Origin: Salvelinus alpinus
Taxonomy: Eukaryota; Chordata; Actinopteri; Salmoniformes; Salmonidae
Assembly (NCBI RefSeq): GCF_045679555.1
Contig: NC_092090.1
Span: forward strand, 29,849,702 to 29,913,701
DNA: 64,000 nucleotides
Direction of reading: 5' to 3'
Both the position numbers and the translations under genes were made by a program. Shown in pieces: positions 24,447 to 49,128 of the stretch. Each line of letters opens with the position of its first letter. Positions within the stretch are counted from its first letter, which is position 1. The notes beneath the pieces were generated by a model. It made no database searches. It had not been told where the DNA came from and worked only from the letters and a program-made list of their open reading frames with translations.

Positions 24447-26039
24447 ATACATAAGATGAATAGCTCGATCACTAGAAAAACAAAGCAATATAAAATGATT
24501 GTTTAGCACTTTTTTTGTGCAAATGAGCGTAACAGAATAATATGATACAGCAGTAATTGGGAGACAATCTATCTAAACCCTCAGAGGGAACCTTTGTGCT
24601 GCGAGGCAAAGGGACAGGTGAGTGTTATTCAGTGGCGGACACTAGGGTGCCTCTATTCCAATCGGGAACATCAGCACTATTGTGGTTGAGAAATGTCATT
24701 ACTGTAATCAGCCTTGAGGTGCAGGCCTCTGTTGTGTGGAAAACAGATCCGCACAATGAAAATAGACCTTGGTAATAGAGTAGCCTTGAATTCCACTTCA
24801 TTTACCCCACTAATGGATGCATTGACGACCTCAATCACAATCCTTTTTTAACCATTTTCTCTAGGAGACGGGGCATTATGTGGTAAAATAAGTTGATCAG
24901 ATTGGCTCCTCACAAAACAGCCCAGCTAATCACATGGCAGGCAAAAAGCTGGAAGGAGAAGAGATCTGGAATGTGCCCCTCTTCCCAGCCGCCTTTTCTG
25001 CTTTGCCATGGCCCTGGACTTGGCAATAAATTGCTTCGGTAATCAGCTTTTTGAAAAGCTTATTTACTGCTTGTTCTCTGTTTATTGTGGTTCTCAGAAT
25101 GAAATATAAAATTGGATTTCATTAGATGTGCAATTTTCTATTCTCGTAAAGAAAGGAAGAGAGGGAGAGAGAGAGAGAGAGAGAGAGCACATCACCTTGT
25201 TGAGTATAGAAAATGGATCCAGACAGAGTGTATATTATTGTTGATTGAGTCACTCTCTGTTTTGATTCAGTCTCCTCCTGCTCTTACTGGGAACACAGTC
25301 CAGAGAGCCAGGAGAGGAAATCCCAGGACTAAAAGGTAGGAAACAGTACTGTATGTATGGTTCTGGGGCAGTCTCCTGTGTGCGAAAGCCTCAGACAGAC
25401 AGTCTGTGAGGGGTGTGAGTGTCTCTCTCTGGCTCACAGCCTGTATAAATAAAGTACACACACAGAATAATTGCATGCTGATTGACTGAGCACAGCTCTG
25501 ATGCAACGTTCATTTGACCACAACTGTACTTAACTAATGCACAAACAATGTACTTAATCATATTGGAGTCTTGTGAGTTACACAGCGTTAGTTAGGAGCA
25601 CTTCTGCACAGACTACTGTATGAGCCTCCAGGGCTTTTATTTTTCAGATGTTTAAGTCTGGTTCATTTCTGGTCCTATGGGGAGAAATAGCCATACATCT
25701 CAATGGTTCTAGGCCGCGGGAATGAATAGGAGAGGATGCAAACATTTAAAAAAGACTAGAAACCAAAATTGAGTGATCAAAACAATTTGTGTGGATGACC
25801 AAAATAGAATTTTCAGTGAAACATGTTTATTCCGAGTGTTATTTCAAAGGTCTACAGTAACATCATACATCATCACAAAGCCGATGTCTATGGTCAATAT
25901 CCTAAGATGTATTATTTTGTAGATGAGATGGATCATTAACGAGTTATAGAATAGTATGACAATAATAACGGTTTAGTGCAGCCATACATTTTAAAACAGC
26001 ACCATCTGCAGGCTAGAGGGAGGTAGCATCACGGTCCTA
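24447..26039. other. intergenic region
   Basis: No gene recognised. A (GA)n microsatellite lies at 25156-25188. Open frames are short and unsupported. Confidence 0.65.
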
Positions 26040-26769
26040 CTGAGGGAGAGTCGGAGGACACTGAACAAGTGTCTAGCCCTGTGGATACACCATCCATGGA
26101 CTACATGACCATGTCACATGCTTCTGACCTCTCAGGACCCTAAAATCAGTAACAGCCTCTTGTTCACCTCAAATGACAAAGGAGATGATTGTGGACTACA
26201 GGAAAAAGAGGACGCCCCTATTCTCATCGATGGGGCTGTAGTGGAGCAGGTTGAGAGCTTCAAGTAACTTGGCGTCCACATCACAAACTAACATTGTCCA
26301 AGCACACCAAGACAGTTGTGAAGAAGGCACGACAAAACCTATTCACCCTTAGGAAACTGAAAAGATTTAGTATGGGTCCTCAGATCCTCAAAAGGTTCTA
26401 CAGCTGCACCATCGAGGGCATCCTGACGAGTTTCATCACTGCCTGGAATAGCAACTGCTCGGCCTCCGACCACAAGGAACTACAGAGGGTAGTGCGTACG
26501 GCCCAGTACATCACCGGGGCCAAGCTTCCTGCCATCGAGGACCTCTATACCAGGCGGTGTCAGAGGAAGGCCCTAAAAATTGTCAAAGACTCCAGCCACC
26601 CAAGTCATAGACTGATCTCTCTGCTACCGCACGGCAAGCGGTAACACCTAGGTCCAAGAGGCTTCTAAACAGCTTCTACCCCCAAGCCATTAGACAGCTA
26701 ATCAAATGGCTACCCAAACTATTTGCATTGCCCCCCCACCCTCTTTTACGCTGCTGCTACTCTCTGTTA
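26040..26769 (+). mobile_element. LINE (RSg-1-like) 5'-truncated fragment, left part
   Basis: Encodes the C-terminal part of a reverse transcriptase: EMIVDYRKKRTPL near 26180, then from 26294 a 116-codon stretch KTVVKKARQNLFTLRKLKRF...CTIEGILTSFITAWNSNCS...QRKALKIVKD. The frame is disrupted between these by a stop in the place of YLGVH (taacttggcgtc). Its 3' part resumes at 28843 after an insertion. Its resemblance to the common salmonid RSg-1/L2-type LINE is from memory. Confidence 0.75.
26294..26644 (+). pseudogene. LINE reverse transcriptase C-terminal fragment
   Basis: Post-thumb region of an L2-type non-LTR retrotransposon ORF2. No catalytic YxDD motif lies in this piece. 5' truncation and an upstream stop make it non-functional. 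Confidence 0.75.
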
Positions 26770-28842
26770 AAAAAATATATATATTTTTTTAATTCACCTT
26801 TATTTAACCAGGTAAGCTAGTTGAGAACAAGTTCTCATTTACAACTGCGACCTGGCCAAGATAAAGCAAAGCAGTGCGACACAAACAACAACACAGAGTT
26901 GCACATGGAATAAACAAGCGTACAGTCAATAACACAATATTTAAAAAGTTAACATCTATATACAGTGTGTTTAAATGGCGTGAGGAGGTAAGGCAATAAA
27001 TAGGCCATTGTAGCGAAGTAATTACAGTTTAGCAAATTAACACTGGAGTGATAGATGAGCAGATGATGATGTGCAAGTAGAAATACTGGTGTGCAAAAGA
27101 GCAGAAAAGTTAATAAAAACAATATGGGGAGGAGGTAGGTAGATTGTGTGGGCTATTTACAGATGGGCTTTGTACAGCTGCAACGATCGGTTAGCTGCTC
27201 AGATAGCTGATGTTTAAAGTTAGTGAGGGAAATATAAGTCTCCAGCTTCAGCGATTTTTGCAATTCGTTCCAGTCATTGGCAGCAGAAAACTGGAAGGAA
27301 AGACGGCCAAAGCAGGTGTTGGCTTTGGGGATGACCAGTGAGATATACCTGCTGAAGGGCGTGCTACGGGTGGGTGTTGTTATCGTGACCAGTGAGCTGA
27401 GATAAGGCGGAGATTTACGTAACATAGACTTATAGATGACCTGGAGCCAGCGTGTCTGGCGACGAATATGTAGCGAGGGCCAGCCGACTAGAGCATACAG
27501 GTCGCAGTGGTGGGTGGTATAAGGGGCTTTGGTGACAAAACGGATGGCACTGTGATAGACTGCATCCAGTTTGCTGAGTAGAGTACTGGAAGCTATTTTG
27601 TAAATGACATCGCCAAAGTCAAGGATTGGTAGGATAGTCAGTTTTACAAGGGTATGTTTGGCGGCGTGAATGAAGGAGGCTTTGTTGCGAAATAGGAAGC
27701 CGATTCTAGATTTAATTTTGGATTGGAGATGTTTAATATGAGTCTGGAAGGAGAGTTTACAGCCTAGCCAGACACCTAGGTCTTTGTAGTTGTCCACATA
27801 TTCTAAGTCAGAACCGTCCAGAGTAGTGATGCTAGTCGGGCGGGCGGGTGCAGGTAGCGAACGGTTGAAAAGCAGGCATTTAGTTTTACTAGCATTTAAG
27901 AGCAGTTGGAGGTCATGGAAGGAGTGTTGTATGGCATTGAAGATCGTTTGGAGGTTAGTTAACACAGTGTCCAAAGAAGGGCCAGATGTATACAGAATGG
28001 TGTCGTCAGCGTAGAGGTGGATCAGGGTATCACCCGCAGCAAGAGCGACATCGTTGATATATACAGAGAAAAGACCCGGCCCGAGAATTGAACCCTGTGG
28101 CACCCCCATAGAGACTGCCAGAGGTCCGGACAACAGGCCCTCCGATTTGACACACTGAACTCTGTCTAAGTAGTTTGTGAACCAGGCGAGGCAGTCATTT
28201 GAGAAACCAATGCTGTTGAGTCTGCCGATAAGAATACGGTGATTGACAGAGTCGAAAGCCTTGGCCAGGTCGATGAAGACGGCTGCACAGTACTGTCTTT
28301 TATCGATGGCGGTTCTGATATCGTTTAGTACCTTGAGCGTGGCTGAGGTGCATCCGTGACCAGCTCAGAAACCGGATTGCACAGCGGAGAAGGTACGGTG
28401 AGATTCGAAATGGTCAGTGATCTGTTTATTAACTTGGTTTTCGAAGACTTTAGAAAGGCAGGGCAGGATGGATATAGATCTATAACAGTTTGGGTCCAGA
28501 GTGTCACCCGCTTTGAAGAGGGGGATGACCGCGGCAGCTTTCCAATCTTTAGGGATCTCGGACAATACGAGAGTGAGGTTGAACAGACTGGTAATAGGGG
28601 TTGCAACAATGGCGGTGGATAATTTTAGGTGGGTGAAGGAGAAGCTGGGGAGGCTTGGGCAAATAGCTGCGGGGTGTGCGGAGCTGTTGGCAGGGGTTGG
28701 GGTAGCCAGGAGGAAAGCATGGCCAGCCGTAGAAAAATGCTTATTGAAATTCTCGATTATCGTGGATTTATTGGTGGTGACAGTGTTACCTAGCCTCAGT
28801 GCAGTGGGCAGCTGGGAGGAGGTGCTCTTATTCTCCATGGAC
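26770..28842 (-). mobile_element. LINE inserted in antisense within another LINE
   Basis: Minus-strand non-LTR retrotransposon, 5'-truncated near 28842, ending in a 3' tail (26790-26870, tttatttaaccaggtaagct on the + strand). It carries RT motifs in order: VIPLFKAGD and YRSISILPCLSKVFE (about 28430-28540), FIDLAKAFDSVNH (motif A, about 28240-28275), GVPQGSILGPGLF (motif B), LYADDTILY (motif C), then the thumb and C-terminus to a stop at 27153. It is flanked on both sides by the other LINE, showing a nested insertion. Confidence 0.88.
27153..28838 (-). pseudogene. LINE reverse transcriptase ORF, one in-frame stop
   Basis: Reading 28838 down to 27153, the frame is open except for a TGA near 28365 (SGF-stop-AGHGCTS). 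An Arg CGA would fit there, i.e. a CpG to TpG transition. The catalytic YADD is intact in the downstream 326-codon open stretch. The N-terminus (endonuclease domain) is missing. This copy is therefore dead but young-looking. Confidence 0.85.
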
Positions 28843-29102
28843 TTTACATGTACATATTACCTCAATTACCTCGACTAACCGGTGCCCCCGCACATTGACT
28901 CTGTGCCAGTACCCCCTGTATTTAGCTATTGTTATTTTACTGCTGCTCTTTAATTTTTTGTTATTTTTATTTATTCGTTTTTCTTTCTTCTTAAAATTGC
29001 ATTGTTGGTTAAGGGCCTGTAAGTAAGCATTTCACTGTAAGGTACAACAATACCTGTTGTATTCGGTGCATGTAACAAATACAATGTGACTTGATTTGAT
29101 CT
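28843..29102 (+). mobile_element. LINE (RSg-1-like) 3' UTR, right part
   Basis: Continues the + strand LINE of 26040-26769 after the antisense insertion. It contains the terminal region gcatttcactgtaaggtaca and ends in a ttgatttgat-type tail near 29100. Confidence 0.75.
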
Positions 29103-29212
29103 GACATGTCTGAAAATAAACATATTACAAAGAGGAATAAAAAATGTCCATTACATTGTCTGGAGAGAGAGTGAATGCTTGGTGTGTGGGGGCATTGGCT
29201 CTGTGTGTGACA

Positions 29213-29299
29213 GAGTGAGTGAGTGAGTGAGTGAGTGAGTGAGTGAGTGAGTGAGTGAGTGAGTGAGTGAGTGAGTGTGGTGAGTGAGTGAGTGAGTGA
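29213..29299. repeat. (GAGT)n microsatellite
   Basis: About 20 units of gagt with one interruption near 29278. It produces spurious Leu-Thr-His-Ser frames on the minus strand. Confidence 0.97.
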
Positions 29300-30100
29300 A
29301 TGTGGTGAAAGGTACATGTAAGGGTTGCTGGGGCCTCTCTGCCCCAGGGCCCTATGGCCCCACACACACACACAGCTGCAAGGTTTACCAACACACCTCT
29401 ATGCTCGGCCCCCCTTCCCACATTCATACCCACCCCTCTTCTTTATAATCCTTTAAACATGCTTCATGCAGCTTTCCTGGAAATGTAATTATGTTTACAA
29501 GGTGACAAGACTTTCCAAAGTTGTACGATTACCTGGGTTGCACATGCTGCCTACTCAGCCAAACTCACGCAACAGACCAAAGGCTAGGATTGCACCACCG
29601 TCCTCTTTGGCTGAGAGAGTCTGGTCTTTCTATCATGACTGCCACTTATCACCACCTTCACATCAAGTACGATTCGGGGCAAAGAACATAGTCTTTAAAG
29701 AGACTTTTCATTTCATGACTCAAATACAAAAGCTGTTAATATTTGGGGGGAGTTGAAGGGGGGCGGCTGTTTACCCCCCACCTACACAATGCATCTAAAT
29801 CCCAAAGAGCACTTGAGGAAAACAGGTCAATACAAGCTCCAACACACATTTTTAGAGAGAGTTGACATGGCTGTAGGTTTAATTTGCGAGGCTCGTCTCC
29901 CCTCAAAAGATCTTGGATGCTTACAAACCTCTCACAAACTCATGACGCCAAACTATGTTGACAGGCAGCTTTTCATTTATGTTTTTTTGCCGTCAGTGAA
30001 ACTTAAAAGCTAATTATAAAGTAATTTCACTTTGAAGCAGATGTGCCTTTCATTTCTAAAAAGACCTGCACACAATATGCATATCTCACTGTTTATATAC

Positions 30101-30172
30101 CCCTAGGTATACAACTAAGAGTCCTCTCATAACACCCCCAGGTATACAACTAAGAGCCCTCTCATAACACCC
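30101..30172. repeat. two-copy tandem repeat, 35 bp period
   Basis: aggtatacaactaagag recurs at 30105 and 30140, followed each time by t/ccctctcataacacc. Only two copies. Confidence 0.85.
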
Positions 30173-33150
30173 TCAGAATAGGCATCAGTTACATTGTTGA
30201 AAGAGTACAAAGACAGTGAGGAGCCTGTCATTTAGGCACAACCAGAATAAGAGTCAGGCCTAGCCAAACAACACCTACACTTTACAGTTCAAAGTTTATA
30301 ACACAGTATGTCCAGCAGCTCTCTACAGGCTCAATTTATTCATATTCAGCTATTATTCTGGTGGCAAGTAGCTACAATGAAATCCAAATGAGATCTCGGT
30401 AGCACTGACATACTTTTAGCTAGCAGGTACAGGATGCCTCCTGTATGATTAATTAATTGCGGCAGCCTGCCATCTGTGTTTTAACTGATTAAATAGCTCA
30501 CAAAGTGGGATGCACCTTTTGATGTGAACCTTCGGGGAACAGGCTCACTCTTTGTATTTCTACCTTGATGAACCACAACACTCCTGCACTTCCCGCAGCC
30601 CTCCATTTCAAAGTCTCTTTAATTTGGGAGGAAAGGACACAATGGCATTTGGGGTGCTTTATAATCCTGCCCATCTCCAGCAGCAGTCTGGGGGCTCTCA
30701 CTCTCTCTCCTCTTTTTTCATCAAGTGAATGTTTCACACGGGGCCGAGCACAGCGCAGTGAGCAAGCATCCAGCCTTCGGATAAAAATTGATTCCAGTAA
30801 ATTCTCACCTGAGATCCATCACGGAGAAAGGCTTTAAAAGGTCACACATGTAATAAGTTCCTATGGTCTCAGTCACTCCAATAATGGTCCTTTAGTCTGC
30901 CGTGGAAGACTGGTATATAGAAATAATTGAGTAATCTGTGGACCATTCAATTCAATAGTGGGACTGGGTGACAGTGCAGGGGCTGGTGGGGTGCTGAGAG
31001 GTTGAACTGGGGAGTCTCTGTACCGAGAGGGAAACAGTTTGTCCCTGTAAGCCATGTACCTCTATTCCATCTCAGCACCGCCACTGTGGATCACTGACAT
31101 TTAAAGGCTCTCTCAAACGCCTTAAATGCACTGAATGGTGTCAGTATTTCAGATAAGAATAAATATTACAACTATTCTCAATACCATTTAGCATTTTAAT
31201 TAGATATAGAAGTGATATATATAAAAATGTGATAAACATAAGGGATGGAGACATAAAACCTACATAAACAGATACAACTACTGTAACTATACAGATATCA
31301 ATTGTTTAAGGAGCTAACACAAGTAAATGCATATAAACTCCCAAGTGTAATTTGAAATGTAAAATAATAAACAGATGATAATAAAGCAATACAAGTCCCC
31401 AGTGAGTTCAGAATCATACAGAATGGCATTTGAATAATAATGTCATAATGCTGCGGCCCAATATGAGCCCATGTGCTCTTAAACTAAGGCCCCTGCGTGA
31501 ACCATATCACTCAGCACCCCATCTCTACAGCAATTTCTACAGATTACAGTCCTGAGATAGCTAACTGGCTGAGGACAAGCCACAGTCCCCCAGAATTATG
31601 GAATTTAATATAGTGTGTGGAAAACATTGGAAATGTATAATTTATGTTTGATGCATTCCACAGGCAGCAGCCTGTATCCTCTCTAGCTTCTATTATTACC
31701 ATCCTCAGATGAGCCAGACACTCTGTGGCCTTCTGATTCTGGGAACACGAGGGACAAGCCTGCTAATTTGCCAAGCCAATCCAAATGCTTATCATTCAAA
31801 CGAGCTGGAGCATTCCAACGATTGTTACTGTTTCAAGTAGAGCTAAAAGTAGAAACCTCAGTATTGAATACAGGAATGCTGATTTGTCTGACTGTCCTTA
31901 TCCTTTTATATCAGTTTGTTCAAATGTTATTCAACGTATTGTAAAAAAAAAAACTGTTCCATTTAAGTAGCCTCTGTCTAGTAGCTGAATACTAACACCA
32001 CTCAGTTATATAGACAACTGCAATCAGTCCACTGTTTGATGCCTTACTGCTTGTTCATTCCACATCCATTAGCATACCAATATAGAGCATACCACAACAT
32101 GATGCGACAGCTCATACCACCATTTTGTTTTCAGCCAAACTCTCCTCTACCCCATCAAATAAGTTCTCTCCACACACAAAACATGATGTATTTGGAAATA
32201 TGACTTAAACCAGAACAGATGGCCTAAAAAGTACAACACAGTAACTCAATCTGGATAATGGAAGGCTAACCACAAACTGCTCCGTTCTCATTTCTCTGAC
32301 TGAGAAACTCTCAGCTGAATTGCCATTTGGACTTTGATGCTCAACCCCTCCATCATAGTGTGTTTCTATGTTCCTCATGCATATTATAAGATGTTTAAAA
32401 GGAAAATAGTGTATATTTACTAGACAGGCCTCATAACCTGCCCATAGAGGAGCCATTAGGGCCCAGACAAAAAAAGGAAATGTATTGTAATTGATTGTTA
32501 TCAAAGATTTCCCCTTCTCAAGAAAGCATCTAGCCATTTCAGAATCACATTTGATGGCTAAAAGCACTGTGCAAAATAAAGAAGCTCTTTCAGCATCACA
32601 CATTCATGCTGACATGCAGCTTACAAAACAATTACCGCACTTTGTTGCTTTGTCTCAAAACCTGACTAGCCGAGTTCCTGCTTTGGATCTTTCTTCATAA
32701 GTGTGAGCACAGTCGTTTCCCTGCCATGCAAGTCCTGTGGCAATTATATGGCTGAATCGATTGACGCTTCCTTCAAGGGATCTCCCATCAACAGCAGATG
32801 CATTGCACGTTCCCTAAAGATATACGACAAACTGTCAAGACGAGAGCAGCTTGCTACATGAAAATGAAGCAATTAAAATAATTCTGCATTATGTTTCTGT
32901 CGAAGAGTGGCATCTGTTTGTATGAGATCAGATCTCACCATCATTCACTTAAAACAATGAGCCTAGAAATGATTGAGGTTGAAGTCATTGTTTAATACAT
33001 CATTTAGATGTGCTATATTCAAAAACTTGATGTGACACTGTACCATGCAGTGACTATACAGCATGCGTTGAGTGAGGCCACTGGAGACATGCTGAACAAG
33101 CAAGTCACAGTAAGGTTTTGCAGGAAGCCAAGGAGGTTGAGTGAACCATA

Positions 33151-47672
<14,522 letters not shown>

Positions 47673-47899
47673 CCCTAACCCGGCAGGCCTGGGTAATTCC
47701 AGTCCTCGGGGGCCTGATTGGTGTCACACTTTTCCCCCATCTCTAGCAAACAGACCTGATTTAAACTAATTGCATTTTTAACTGAAGATCATGATTAGTT
47801 GATTATTGGAATCGGGTGTGTTAGCTGGGGTTGGGGCAAAAGTGTGACACCAATCAGGCCCCCGAGGACTGGAGTTGCCCAGGCCTGGCCGGCCTAACC
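47673..47899. mobile_element. hAT-type palindromic MITE
   Basis: Inverted ends of about 50 bp (aggcctgggtaattccagtc... and complement ...ggactggagttgcccaggcct), total about 211 bp. Flanked by ccctaacc (47673-47680) and gcctaacc (47892-47899), a 7/8 match as expected for an 8 bp hAT target duplication. Confidence 0.8.
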
Positions 47900-48488
47900 A
47901 TTTCAAATGTACATTTCAATGGGGTAGGGACGTCCCAAGGATTCCTTATAGCATGGACCCACCACCACAAGCAAGGGCTGTGGTCAAAACTGCAAAAGTT
48001 TCGACATACAGGTTGTTTTATCATACTGAAGTGATTCAAAAAGTATTACACTAAAGGGCAAGGGGCAAAATTGCATTGCCTGATTGAGTCTAAAAACAGC
48101 CATTATAATGAGCCTGTCCTCCTATTGCTCATCCCACATTGATCAGCCTACATTATAATTAGATTACAGATCAAGAAAATGAAGGATGCTTTTATACATT
48201 TCAAATTGCCTCCTGTGGGTTCATGGACCAATCACGTTTCGAATACAAATCAAAACATCATGTGAATGGTAAATGAGTTGCATAAATCTGACCAATTGTA
48301 TTTGCTCCTCAATTCGTGACGCATCTTGGATGGAGAGCGAGGTAGCGGCAGCGGTCCTTTCCAATAGCTAAACCTGCACTGCCATCTGATGGATATCTTG
48401 AGAATTACACGGTAGGGCCTACTTTGTTGGACCGCGGATGATGACTCGTGGATGAGACTGCAAGCAGGTCTTGCTAGATAGAATCCAG

Positions 48489-48616
48489 TATTTGTCAAAT
48501 GAACGTCAAAAGTATATATTATTAGCATTTTAACTAACCCTTTTCCTAATCTTAACCTGCTGCGTAAATTTTCCTAACCTGCTACGAAATGTAAAATCTG
48601 ACGTTAATTTGACAAA
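48489..48616. repeat. inverted repeat (foldback remnant)
   Basis: tttgtcaaatgaacgtcaaa (48491-48510) is nearly the reverse complement of sequence ending at 48616 (acgttaatttgacaaa). It is probably a short MITE remnant. Confidence 0.5.
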
Positions 48617-48736
48617 AGATGGATGCCTTCTAGGCATGACTACTGTAAACTGCATTAAAATACACCAATCAAAAAGCCAAAACAAAAACAGGTCACTTCC
48701 GTCGAGCTGTAAAATCAGGAAGGATGCAGGAGGTTT

Positions 48737-48942
48737 GGTGTTTCCACTAGTTACCACAGCCACAGAGTCAAAATGGACTATATCGTAAAAATTCGCTTTT
48801 TGGGCTACATTTACGGTGAGGCGTAAGGTTAGCAATGTAGTTAAGGTTAGGTTTAAAATCAGATTTTAAGAAGAACATTTTTAGAAATGGGCGGGGTGTA
48901 GCCATAATTATGACTTTGTGGTTGTGGTAACTAGTGACGACC
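48737..48942. mobile_element. palindromic MITE abutting the ric3 start region
   Basis: The left end (ggtgtttccactagttacca..., 48737 on) and right end (to 48942) are reverse complements over about 35-40 bp, including cactagttaccaca and the following ccacagagtcaaaat / ccacaaagtcataat. It ends about 68 bp before the ric3 ATG and contains the only GC box (gggcgggg, 48889-48896) in the proximal upstream sequence. Confidence 0.7.
48889..48896 (+). promoter_or_regulatory. ric3: GC box upstream of ric3
   Basis: GGGCGGGG about 115 bp upstream of the ric3 start codon, a canonical Sp1-type site. It lies inside MITE-like sequence, so a role in ric3 transcription is conjectural. No TATA box is evident. 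Confidence 0.3.
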
Positions 48943-49010
48943 AGAGGCTTAATGTACAGCCAGAGATACTACTTTCTCTAATATCTCTGGGACAGTTGAT
49001 CTGTGACAAA

Positions 49011-49128
49011 ATGTCGATGACTACTCTGCAGAAGGTTACTCTGATTTCCTGCTCTGTCCTTTGTGTTTCGTTATTCCTTCCCAAAATGCTTTTACCGAGA
49101 GGGAAGACGGATGTAGGGCAGCCCGAGG
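49011..49128 (+). CDS. ric3: ric3 coding exon 1
   Basis: MSMTTLQKVTLISCSVLCVS through GKTDVGQPE with donor gagg|gtaagg, phase 1. It encodes the signal-anchor-like first membrane segment. Confidence 0.88.

Larger units (their letters stand above)
29103..33150. other. intergenic region
   Basis: No gene recognised. It contains a (GAGT)n microsatellite (29213-29299) and a two-copy 35 bp tandem repeat (30101-30172). Blocks such as 30400-30850 look unique and not repetitive. Frames up to 132 codons (32205-32603 minus) show no domain. Confidence 0.65.

Noticed and set aside
27153-28133. 326-codon frame as a host gene
   Set aside because: YADD reverse transcriptase of a LINE, nested in another LINE.
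48918-49010. In-frame upstream ATG extending ric3 by 31 residues
   Set aside because: The extension begins in MITE sequence and would put hydrophilic sequence before the conserved N-terminal hydrophobic segment.
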